DNA of 64,000 nt from an uncultured Umboniibacter sp. (GTDB lineage Bacteria; Pseudomonadota; Gammaproteobacteria; Pseudomonadales; DSM-25080). The translations under genes were made by a program, and so were the position numbers. Location: NCBI RefSeq assembly GCF_947497555.1, contig NZ_CANMGY010000004.1:147213-211212 (forward strand), read 5' to 3'. Below are positions 10,205 through 17,546 of the stretch, piece by piece. Below the pieces are notes generated by a model that saw only the letters and a list, made by a program, of their open reading frames with translations, was not told the origin of the DNA and ran no database searches. The first letter of the stretch is position 1. Every line of letters starts with the position of its first letter.

Positions 10205-10275
10205 GCTGAACAACTATGCGAGAGCTGAGCCAAGAAATCACAGGATAAACCACTACTCTGCTTGCCTATTACCAG

Positions 10276-10527
10276 CTATCGAGTTGCGTCCTCTAGATCC
10301 GTGAGAATCTTAATGGCCTCAGCCGAACTATTGCCGCAGTTTTCTCGCGTTGCTTCAAATTGGGCGCACAGTTCCGGTCTATCAGGCGTCTCAAAGAGTA
10401 CACACAGATTATCGTCGGTGAGATTAACACATCGAACATTCGCGGGTTTGCCATGTGGCATCCCAGGGATCGCCGTGTTGATTGAGGGTGCGATGCAACA
10501 GGCTCCACACCCCAATCGACATTCCAC
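10276..10527 (-). CDS. YkgJ-like cysteine-cluster protein
   Basis: Small protein (83 aa) of the YkgJ-type cysteine cluster family, probably binding a metal or Fe-S/zinc site. Cysteines: CRLGCGACCIAPS near the N-terminus, then VRCVNL, NLCVLF, LCAQF and ENCGN. This spacing, with the conserved GMPHGKPA between the first and second clusters, is that of the family, whose function is not established. It starts with GTG whose first base is the last base of the RND stop (TAGTG), so it is expected to be made by termination-reinitiation behind the exporter. The motif-bearing ORF has no in-frame ATG alternative. Confidence 0.85.
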   Translation of the reverse strand: MECRLGCGACCIAPSINTAIPGMPHGKPANVRCVNLTDDNLCVLFETPDRPELCAQFEATRENCGNSSAEAIKILTDLEDATR

Positions 10528-13211
10528 TAGCCTTGTTTCCCAGCTGGTAATAGCTGTGACAGCGGCAATAGCAGTAGTAGTCGTGGCAGTAGAATTAGCG
10601 CTCCGGTAAGTGCCAAGACCATGGCTGAGGCCGTTAGCAAACCGAATACCACTGAAGGAGTGAATTTAGAAAGCGCTAAGACAGCGAAGCCGAGTACGAC
10701 TGTCCAGGACGTATAACTCATGGCTGAGCCAATAGTGTGGTGAGCCCTCGTTAGTGCAGCGCGCTTATCATGATCAATTGCTAGCTCATGCTGATAGCGA
10801 ATCACATAGTGAATACAATCATCTACACCAATCCCCACCACAATGGCGGCAATGGTGATCGTCATGAAATCTAATGGCAAGCCGGCTACGCCCATGAAGC
10901 CAACAATGCACACTGCCGCTAATAAATTAGGAATGATTGCAACCAGTGCCAACCCTAAACGCCTAAACAGCAACCAGAACATGAGGAAAATCCCCACAAA
11001 AACAGCTCCAAGGGTTTCGATTTGCGAGCTAAACAGACTCTGCACCATATTGTTATAAAGCACCAGCATGCCTGTCGCTTCTACGCGCCCAGCTAAGCCA
11101 GCCTTCTGATTAGCGAACGCGACAATATCTTCCACATAAGCCTGTCTAGAAAGCCCCGGTGTTGAATCCACTACCCGCACTTCAATGCGAGCCTCATCGG
11201 TGGCCTCGTGCCAATACGGGCGAACCACTTGAGCGGCGATATCCTCGGGCATGACCGTTTGTAAAAAGGCTAGGGTAAAATCGTCAAGCGGCCCCTTATT
11301 GAGCCCTTCGGCGACATCAATAGTCGTAACCAGGCTCATTACCTTGCCAGACGCCTCAAGACCATCGATGTATTCATGAAGTTTTCTCAGCTCGTTGACT
11401 CCGGACGTCGAGAACCACCAGGAGGCCGTCGTCGCATCGCCACCGAATTCATCATCAAAACCGCCACCGAATTCATCATCAAAACCGCCACCGAATTCAT
11501 CATCAGAACCGCCACCGAATTCATCATCAAAACCGCCACCGAATTCATCATCGAAACCGCCACCGAATTCATCATCGAAACCACCCGCGAATCCTTTTTC
11601 GGAGCTTGAAGCTGTTTCAGCTTGCGGATCGCTACCAAAACCGTCGTCAAAACCATCGAAGCTCTCAGCCGAACCCAGGTTTTCACTTTCACTCAGGTCG
11701 GGAGCGCTTACTACTATTTCTAGCGGCGTGGTGCCACCGAGTTCACGATCGATGAGCGCCATACCCTGATAGATTTCAGTATCTTTAGCAAAGTAGTCAA
11801 TAAATCGATTCTCTACTTTCACTTGAGTGACACCGTAGGAAGCGCCTACTAACAACAGCAGCGACACCGCAAAAATTTGTTTACCACGATTTAGTGATAG
11901 CTGCCCCCAGGAAGCTAAAACCTTCGATGTTAGGGAAGTTCTCTCGGCCTCTGCCGTAGGTCTCGTCAAAGCAACTAATAATGGAAATAGTGCGAAAGTG
12001 AGTATCAACGAGAGCGTAATCCCCATTGCCATGATCTGACCAAAGTCGATAACGGGGCGAATGCCGCTCACAACCAACGATAAGAACGCAACTAAAGTGG
12101 TAAGAACCGAGTAGAAACACGGTTTCCACATACTCTGTAATGATGACCAAAGTACGTCATTTAAGGGCGCATCAGAAAGCGCACGAAGCTCGCGAAAACG
12201 AACTGACAGGTGGATACCGATGGCCAGCGAAATAATTAGAAGTAGCGAAGCGAAGTTCGAAGAAATGACCGAGAGCCGCCAATCGATAGTTGCCAACCAT
12301 CCCGACATCAAAATGACTACACTCGCACTCATGGTCAACGGTATGGCTACCCAGCGCCAGTTGCGGAAAAACAAGGCAAGCGCAGCAATCATTAAGGCCA
12401 AACTGGCTAAGCCAAACACCTGAATATCTCGACGAATAAAATCGAGCATATCTGAAGCAATCATTGGTACGCCACCAATAAAGATATCAGCATTGCGCTC
12501 GTATTTCGCCACCACGCTTCGCAGCTGAGCTAAGCGTTCTTTGGTAATATCCTGCTGTTGCGAGCGATAGGCCAGAAGTTGTGCCTGCGCAATTTCGAGC
12601 GCGCCATCAGCGTTAGCTGATTCCGGCTCTCCAAGTAACTCATTACGTTGATCCACCAGCGCGTAGTAATCGGTATCAACGGGTAGCGAAATGAGTAGCG
12701 CGGTCGTCGCGTTGTCTTCGCTAAGCAAAGTATCTCGGTAGACGGGACTCTCATGGAATTCAGCCCGCGCCATCTCAATATCTACCTCGGCGTTAAGCAG
12801 TGTTCGCGCATCCGAACTCAAACTTTCCAAACCTACTGGTGGGCTTTGAAGTAAAGGCACATTAAGCACTGACATGACCGATTCAACCCCATCGATCTGC
12901 GCTAAGTCTTCCTGCAGCGCCTCTAAGGTATTCAAGGAGGCGTTTGATAACGCATCGCCGTCATGCGCTCTGAATGCTAAAACAAAGAAGTCACCGGAGC
13001 GATATCGAGTTGATACCGATCGATATAGCGCTAAGCCGGGATCAGTTTCTAATGTTAGTGAATCAGAAGATGCATCAAGTCGAGCATTGGGAATTTGCCA
13101 AATCGCAGCACCTAACAGTCCGACAAATAAGCTGATGATTAGAAGCCGCAAGGACATCCATCGAGTGAAGAACTTGGGCGCAGTATGAACCGCGAAAGCG
13201 TCATCGATCAT
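10527..13211 (-). CDS. RND/MMPL-superfamily inner-membrane exporter with Gly/Asp-rich repeat loop
   Basis: Large membrane protein (894 aa) of the RND superfamily, hydrophobe/amphiphile-exporter or MMPL-like, with sterol-sensing-type 5-TM bundles. Layout: TM1 after a short N-terminus (LLIISLFVGLLGAAIW), a large periplasmic loop, TMs around residues 260-420, TM7 (QIFAVSLLLLVGASYGV), a second periplasmic loop, then the last TM bundle with IVVGIGVDDCIHYVIRY (conserved GxxxD). The second loop carries six copies of an eight-residue GGFDDEFG-type unit at about residues 543-591. The start is the ATG at 13211 (MIDDAFAV), 4 bases after the ubiX stop. No outer-membrane or adaptor partner is adjacent, so the substrate is unknown; lipid-like cargo is a guess. 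Confidence 0.88.
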   Translation of the reverse strand: MIDDAFAVHTAPKFFTRWMSLRLLIISLFVGLLGAAIWQIPNARLDASSDSLTLETDPGLALYRSVSTRYRSGDFFVLAFRAHDGDALSNASLNTLEALQEDLAQIDGVESVMSVLNVPLLQSPPVGLESLSSDARTLLNAEVDIEMARAEFHESPVYRDTLLSEDNATTALLISLPVDTDYYALVDQRNELLGEPESANADGALEIAQAQLLAYRSQQQDITKERLAQLRSVVAKYERNADIFIGGVPMIASDMLDFIRRDIQVFGLASLALMIAALALFFRNWRWVAIPLTMSASVVILMSGWLATIDWRLSVISSNFASLLLIISLAIGIHLSVRFRELRALSDAPLNDVLWSSLQSMWKPCFYSVLTTLVAFLSLVVSGIRPVIDFGQIMAMGITLSLILTFALFPLLVALTRPTAEAERTSLTSKVLASWGQLSLNRGKQIFAVSLLLLVGASYGVTQVKVENRFIDYFAKDTEIYQGMALIDRELGGTTPLEIVVSAPDLSESENLGSAESFDGFDDGFGSDPQAETASSSEKGFAGGFDDEFGGGFDDEFGGGFDDEFGGGSDDEFGGGFDDEFGGGFDDEFGGDATTASWWFSTSGVNELRKLHEYIDGLEASGKVMSLVTTIDVAEGLNKGPLDDFTLAFLQTVMPEDIAAQVVRPYWHEATDEARIEVRVVDSTPGLSRQAYVEDIVAFANQKAGLAGRVEATGMLVLYNNMVQSLFSSQIETLGAVFVGIFLMFWLLFRRLGLALVAIIPNLLAAVCIVGFMGVAGLPLDFMTITIAAIVVGIGVDDCIHYVIRYQHELAIDHDKRAALTRAHHTIGSAMSYTSWTVVLGFAVLALSKFTPSVVFGLLTASAMVLALTGALILLPRLLLLLPLSQLLPAGKQG
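11439..11582 (-). repeat. 24-bp minisatellite, six units, inside the RND exporter
   Basis: Six consecutive 24-base units starting at 11439, 11463, 11487, 11511, 11535 and 11559, nearly identical, differing at one or two positions (for example a Phe-to-Ser change in the third). Each keeps the reading frame and encodes an eight-residue Gly/Phe/Asp/Asp/Glu unit, giving a strongly acidic, flexible periplasmic loop. Near-identity at the DNA level suggests recent slippage or recombination rather than ancient duplication. Confidence 0.95.
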
Positions 13212-13215
13212 ACTG

Positions 13216-13818
13216 CTATTTTCCCCACTTTGGCTGCAAAGATTGATCAACCTTCAACTGGTCGAGAATTCGAGCTACAACGAAATCAATTAAATCATTA
13301 ATGGATGCAGGCTTATTGTAGAACCCTGGACTGGCAGGCAAAACAATTGCGCCAACTTCACTTAACTGCAGCATATTTCGCAGATGTATCGTGGAAAGTG
13401 GTGTCTCGCGAGGAACTAATATAAGCGGCTTACGCTCCTTGATCATCACATCTGCAGCCCGCTCAATTAGATTATTGGAAGCCCCGACGGACACTGCCGA
13501 AAGGGTACCTCCAGAAGCGGGGCAAATCACCATCCCATCGGGCGCATTCGACCCTGATGCCGGTGCGGAAAACCAATCTGTTTTCGTCAAGAGTTCAAAG
13601 CTACCAGGTAGATTAACATGGTCAGCAGCAAAGACTTTGGCACGGCCGTCATGATCTTCTGGTAGTTGGGTATCCGTTTCTGTATTAATCACTACACAGG
13701 CGGCATCCGAAACCATTAGGTAGACGTGACAGCCAGCCGCTGTGAGTGCCTCCAGTAGGCGTAAGCCATATTGAGCGCCACTGCCTCCCGTTAGGGCTAA
13801 AGATATTCTTTTCGTCAC
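13216..13818 (-). CDS. ubiX: Flavin prenyltransferase UbiX
   Basis: UbiX (200 aa) attaches a dimethylallyl group to FMN, making the prenylated-FMN cofactor for UbiD in ubiquinone synthesis. Visible: LALTGGSGAQYGLRLLEAL at the N-terminus, the VICPASGGTLSAVSVGAS active-site stretch, AADVMIKERKPLILVPRETPL and LPASPGFYNKP. The start is GTG at 13818 with AAGGAG 7-8 nt upstream. It sits 3 bases after mpl, the mpl-ubiX pairing seen in Pseudomonas, and 4 bases before the RND gene. Confidence 0.96.
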   Translation of the reverse strand: MTKRISLALTGGSGAQYGLRLLEALTAAGCHVYLMVSDAACVVINTETDTQLPEDHDGRAKVFAADHVNLPGSFELLTKTDWFSAPASGSNAPDGMVICPASGGTLSAVSVGASNNLIERAADVMIKERKPLILVPRETPLSTIHLRNMLQLSEVGAIVLPASPGFYNKPASINDLIDFVVARILDQLKVDQSLQPKWGK

Positions 13819-13821
13819 GCT

Positions 13822-15165
13822 TCACTCCTTGAGGTGGGCGATAATTGCTTTATGCAGACCGCCAAAGCCGCCGTTACTCATCACTACAATATGTTGATAA
13901 TTGGCAATTTCGGCCAATATTTTTGCTTTTAGAACGGGAAACTCGGTTACTACTGTTTGTCCGTTTGATTGGATCACCGAAGCAAGCCCCGCTTGACCAT
14001 CCTCATCAAACCATAAAACGGCATCGGCCGCTGTTGCGGATGACCCTAGTAGTGGGTTATGCACTCCCGACTTCATCGTGTTCGAACGCGGCTCAATCAC
14101 CGCTAAAATCCTTTCCTCACCCACCTTTTCACGCAACCCGTTTAGCGTTGTTTCAATGGCGGTTGGATGATGGGCAAAGTCGTCATAAACTTTGAGGTCA
14201 GGCGTGTTCCAAAGGCATTCCATGCGCCGCTTAACTCCAGCAAACTGACTCAACGCTTCACAGGCGATGGCGGGAGCCACGCCAACGTGACGCGCCGCCG
14301 CGATTGCGGCCAAGCCGTTGCTAACGGAATGATTGCCCGTTGAGTCCCACTGCACTTCACCCACCTTCTCATCGTGAAGGAATACGGAAAAGTGAGATCC
14401 GTCAGCATTGATAAGCTTGCTAGCCCAGCCATCATTACTCTCTAGCTGCGCCTGCTCTGACCAGCATCCTTGGTCTATTACCTCAGCAATAGCTTTACTC
14501 TTCGCAGGGTAAATCACTTGACCCGAACGAGGTACTAAGCGAATCACATGGTGAAACTGCCGCTGGATCGCTGCTAAATCTGCGAAGATATCGGCATGGT
14601 CGAATTCCAAATTATTAATGATGAGTGTTCTGGGCTGGTAATGGACGAATTTACTGCGTTTGTCGAAGAAGGCCGAATCATATTCATCGGCTTCGACGAC
14701 GAAAAATGGTGACTCGCCGAGTCGTGCCGAGCGCTCGAAGCCTAAAGGAACTCCGCCAATTAGGAAGCCGGGAGACATTTCGGCGAATTCAAGAATGCTG
14801 GCAACCATGGTGGCGGTAGTGGTCTTACCATGCGTCCCGGAGACCGCTATGACCCAACGTTCCGGTAATACGTGCTCATGCAAAAATTGCGGCCCTGAGG
14901 TATAGCGCAAACCACGTTCTAGAATCTCTTCTACTAAAGGGTTACCTCGGCTCATAGCGTTGCCAATGACGAATATATCCGGCTGGAGCGCTATCTGAGA
15001 TACATCGTACCCCTGAATAAGCTCAATACCGGCATCCTCAAGTTGAGTGCTCATCGGCGGATAGACATTTTGGTCACAGCCACTCACTCGATAACCGAGT
15101 TCCTTGGCCAAAATCGCCAAGCTGCCCATGAACGTGCCGCAAATCCCCAAAATGTGTATGTGCAT
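13822..15165 (-). CDS. mpl: UDP-MurNAc:L-Ala-gamma-D-Glu-mDAP ligase
   Basis: Mpl (447 aa) ligates the recycled tripeptide L-Ala-gamma-D-Glu-mDAP to UDP-MurNAc in peptidoglycan recycling. Mur-ligase features: N-terminal MHIHILGICGTFMGSLA, ATP-binding AVSGTHGKTTTATM, the EADEYDSAFFDKRSKF stretch, NNLEFDHADIF, NHSVSNGLAA and YDDFAHHPTAI. GTFMGSLA and the length separate it from MurC. The correct start is the ATG at 15165 with AGGA 6 nt upstream; the open frame extends 59 codons further but without homology. Divergent from the phosphofructokinase gene, with a 166-base shared upstream region. Confidence 0.96.
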   Translation of the reverse strand: MHIHILGICGTFMGSLAILAKELGYRVSGCDQNVYPPMSTQLEDAGIELIQGYDVSQIALQPDIFVIGNAMSRGNPLVEEILERGLRYTSGPQFLHEHVLPERWVIAVSGTHGKTTTATMVASILEFAEMSPGFLIGGVPLGFERSARLGESPFFVVEADEYDSAFFDKRSKFVHYQPRTLIINNLEFDHADIFADLAAIQRQFHHVIRLVPRSGQVIYPAKSKAIAEVIDQGCWSEQAQLESNDGWASKLINADGSHFSVFLHDEKVGEVQWDSTGNHSVSNGLAAIAAARHVGVAPAIACEALSQFAGVKRRMECLWNTPDLKVYDDFAHHPTAIETTLNGLREKVGEERILAVIEPRSNTMKSGVHNPLLGSSATAADAVLWFDEDGQAGLASVIQSNGQTVVTEFPVLKAKILAEIANYQHIVVMSNGGFGGLHKAIIAHLKE

Positions 15166-15331
15166 TGCTGTTCCTACGATTTGATCAAGATAAAAACCAT
15201 TGCTGAATTGACAATGAGGCCATCTCGCTAAGTGACATCGCTTAGAATACCCTGTTATTTGCCCCATGCAAACGGTGAGAAAAGTCGTTAGAATAGCAAC
15301 CCTCCACACTTTTAACAGGAACATTGTCGAC

Positions 15332-16588
15332 ATGACAATCAAAAACGCATTCTATGCTCAGTCAGGTGGCGTCACAGCCGTCATCAATGCCACGGCCTGT
15401 GGTGTCATTCAAGCCGCTCGTCAACATCCCGATAAAATCGGAACCGTGTACGCTGGTCGAAATGGCATTCTCGGCGCTTTACGCGAAGAATTGATCGACA
15501 CCAATCAGTATTCTGATGAAGAGATTGCAGCACTGCGTCATACTCCAGCGGGCGCTTTCGGGTCATGTCGATTCAAGTTACGGAGCATTGAAGAAAGTCG
15601 TGCAGAGTATGAGCGTCTGATTGAAGTCTTCAAAGCACACAATATCGGCTACTTCTTCTACAACGGCGGTAATGACTCACAAGATACTGCCCACAAAGTC
15701 TCGCAGATCTCGGAAACCATGGGTTACCCTATCCAATGTATCGGAATTCCAAAGACAGTAGATAATGATCTCCCCATTACCGACTTCTGCCCGGGTTTTG
15801 GCTCTGTAGCAAAGTATGTCGCTGTTTCCATCAAAGAGGCATCGCTTGATATCGCTTCAATGTGCGAGTCATCCACCAAAGTCTTCATCATGGAAGTGAT
15901 GGGTCGTCATGCCGGTTGGATTGCTGCGGCCGGAGCGCTAGCTCAGCAGGAAGAAGGCGATGCTCCGCACATTATTCTGTTCCCAGAGGTTGCCTTCGAT
16001 AGAGAGAAGTTCCTCGCCAAGGTTAAGCTCTGTGTGGAAACCTACGGCTATTGCTCCATTGTGGCCTCCGAGGGTACGCATACCGGTGACGGTAGTTTCC
16101 TAGCTGCGTCTGAAGCTTCGGTTGATGCCTTCGGTCACGCCCAGCTCGGTGGCGTAGCACCCGTCTTAGCTAACTTGATCAAGGGCGAACTGGGATACAA
16201 GTATCACTGGGCTCTCGCCGATTACCTGCAACGCTCGGCTCGTCACATCGCGTCAAAGACTGATGTAGACCTGGCCTTCCAAGCAGGGCAAAAGGCCATA
16301 GAGTACGCTCTTGAGGGACTTAATTCGGTCATGCCGGCTATTCAGCGTATGGAAAACGGCGAATGGAGTTTTATTCCAGCACCCTTAAAGGACATCGCGA
16401 ATGTTGAACGCTTCATGCCGAAATCCTTCATCTCTGAAGATGGCTTTGGTATTACTCAAGCGGGACGTGATTACCTCTTACCGTTAATCCAAGGGGAAGA
16501 CTATCCTCCGTACGAAAATGGCCAACCGGTGTATGTGAAGCTGGCTCACAATTTGACGCCAAAGAAACTCGCTATCTTCGATATTTAG
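15332..16588 (+). CDS. Pyrophosphate-type 6-phosphofructokinase
   Basis: Phosphofructokinase (418 aa), phosphorylating fructose 6-phosphate in glycolysis. Donor-specifying positions look PPi-type: the Gly/Asp box reads NGGNDSQDT (Asp where ATP enzymes have Gly) and the catalytic box reads GIPKTVDND, with Lys where ATP enzymes have Gly. Also visible: PGFGSVAKYVA, the substrate loop VMGRHAGWIAAAGAL, FPEVAFD and VASEGTH. The start is the ATG at 15332 (MTIKNAFYAQSGG), with AGGA upstream. PPi-PFKs are often reversible and serve gluconeogenesis as well. Donor assignment is inferred from these residues. Confidence 0.9.
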   Translation: MTIKNAFYAQSGGVTAVINATACGVIQAARQHPDKIGTVYAGRNGILGALREELIDTNQYSDEEIAALRHTPAGAFGSCRFKLRSIEESRAEYERLIEVFKAHNIGYFFYNGGNDSQDTAHKVSQISETMGYPIQCIGIPKTVDNDLPITDFCPGFGSVAKYVAVSIKEASLDIASMCESSTKVFIMEVMGRHAGWIAAAGALAQQEEGDAPHIILFPEVAFDREKFLAKVKLCVETYGYCSIVASEGTHTGDGSFLAASEASVDAFGHAQLGGVAPVLANLIKGELGYKYHWALADYLQRSARHIASKTDVDLAFQAGQKAIEYALEGLNSVMPAIQRMENGEWSFIPAPLKDIANVERFMPKSFISEDGFGITQAGRDYLLPLIQGEDYPPYENGQPVYVKLAHNLTPKKLAIFDI

Positions 16589-16953
16589 GCCTCACCCCAG
16601 CGGGTGATGTCTTCTGGCGTCGCCCCTTCATTACACTCACCAAAAATAAAGGCATCACGGGGATGATCTAAGCGATCGATGACGAAGTAGCCATCCCTAC
16701 AGTAACGTGTATCTTTGAGTTCTTTCTCAAGCAAATTATCGAATTCACTAGCAAAACGCGCAGCGTCATATCGTCCGTTTGCACTACGAATTACCTCTTT
16801 ATCCATATCTTTATGCACTTCAAACCGAAATCGTTTACTGCCATCCGCTGCAATTTGATGCGATATCGACGGCGTGAAATCTGTAATTCCTACCGTGCCC
16901 ATCTCGCACCCTATGACACCCACTAATATCGCAAAACAAGTAAACCATCTCAC
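16585..16953 (-). CDS. Small putative lipoprotein, function unknown
   Basis: 122-residue protein I do not recognise. Beginning at the GTG at 16953 it reads VRWFTCFAILVGVIGC, a lipoprotein signal with lipobox VIGC. The mature part is charged, with two further cysteines (TRYCRDGYF and FGECNEG). GTG is preferred to the longer reading from 16998 because AGGAG lies about 9 nt upstream and the signal then begins correctly. The GTG overlaps the tag stop by one base (TAGTG), so it is likely co-translated with tag. It ends 4 bases inside the convergent phosphofructokinase 3' end. Confidence 0.7.
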   Translation of the reverse strand: MRWFTCFAILVGVIGCEMGTVGITDFTPSISHQIAADGSKRFRFEVHKDMDKEVIRSANGRYDAARFASEFDNLLEKELKDTRYCRDGYFVIDRLDHPRDAFIFGECNEGATPEDITRWGEA

Positions 16954-17546
16954 TATTTCGAGCTCCTGAGTTCTGCACAGACTGAATGCCTCGGACAACT
17001 GAGTAAGTGATCATTCACTAAACCCATCGCCTGCATGTGTGCGTAAATTATTGTCGGCCCAACGAAGTTAAAGCCGCGTTTTTTCAAATCCTTTGATATT
17101 TGCTGTGACAATGGTGTTTCAGCTGGGACAGCTGACAGTGCTTCAAAGCGATTCTGAATCGGCTCGCCATCAACGAAGTTCCAGAAGTACTGAGACAATG
17201 ACAGTCCCTGCGAGCGCATCTCCAAGTATGCTCGGGCATTACGCTGAGCGCTCTCGACTTTGAGTCTGTTGCGAATGATACGAGCATCCTGAAGTAAACT
17301 ATGCTTCTTTTCTTCACTCCAAGCTACTATTTTTTTGGCATCAAAATTATCATAAACCAGCCGGTAGTTGTCTCTCCGTTTTAATACGGTAATCCAGCTA
17401 AGACCTGCCTGAACACCTTCTAGTAGAAGGAATTCAAAGATCCGCCGTTCATCAAATAGCGGGACGCCCCATTCCGAATCATGGTAATCGCGGTAAACCG
17501 GATCGCTAAGACACCATCCACAGGGTTCCTGTTCTTTACTCATCAT
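16953..17546 (-). CDS. tag: DNA-3-methyladenine glycosylase I
   Basis: Constitutive 3-methyladenine DNA glycosylase (197 aa) for base-excision repair of alkylated DNA. Visible: CGWCLSDPVYRDYHDSEWG at the N-terminus (with zinc-ligand Cys and His), EGVQAGLSWITVLKRRDNYR, NFVDGEP, DLKKRGFNFVGPTIIYAHMQA and the C-terminal LSCPRHSVC (zinc ligands). Length and motifs match Tag. It overlaps the end of the S9 peptidase gene by 11 bases and is coupled to the lipoprotein gene behind it. Two adjacent ATGs (17546, 17543) are possible starts. Confidence 0.96.
   Translation of the reverse strand: MMSKEQEPCGWCLSDPVYRDYHDSEWGVPLFDERRIFEFLLLEGVQAGLSWITVLKRRDNYRLVYDNFDAKKIVAWSEEKKHSLLQDARIIRNRLKVESAQRNARAYLEMRSQGLSLSQYFWNFVDGEPIQNRFEALSAVPAETPLSQQISKDLKKRGFNFVGPTIIYAHMQAMGLVNDHLLSCPRHSVCAELRSSK

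Noticed and set aside
11376..11769. Long alternative frames across the RND repeat on both strands.
   Set aside because: They arise because the 24-base repeat has a period divisible by three and no stops; the RND frame has homology, TMs and correct ends.
13822..15342. N-terminally extended Mpl starting at 15342.
   Set aside because: The extra 59 codons have no homology, overlap the divergent promoter region, and a good ribosome-binding site fits the ATG at 15165.
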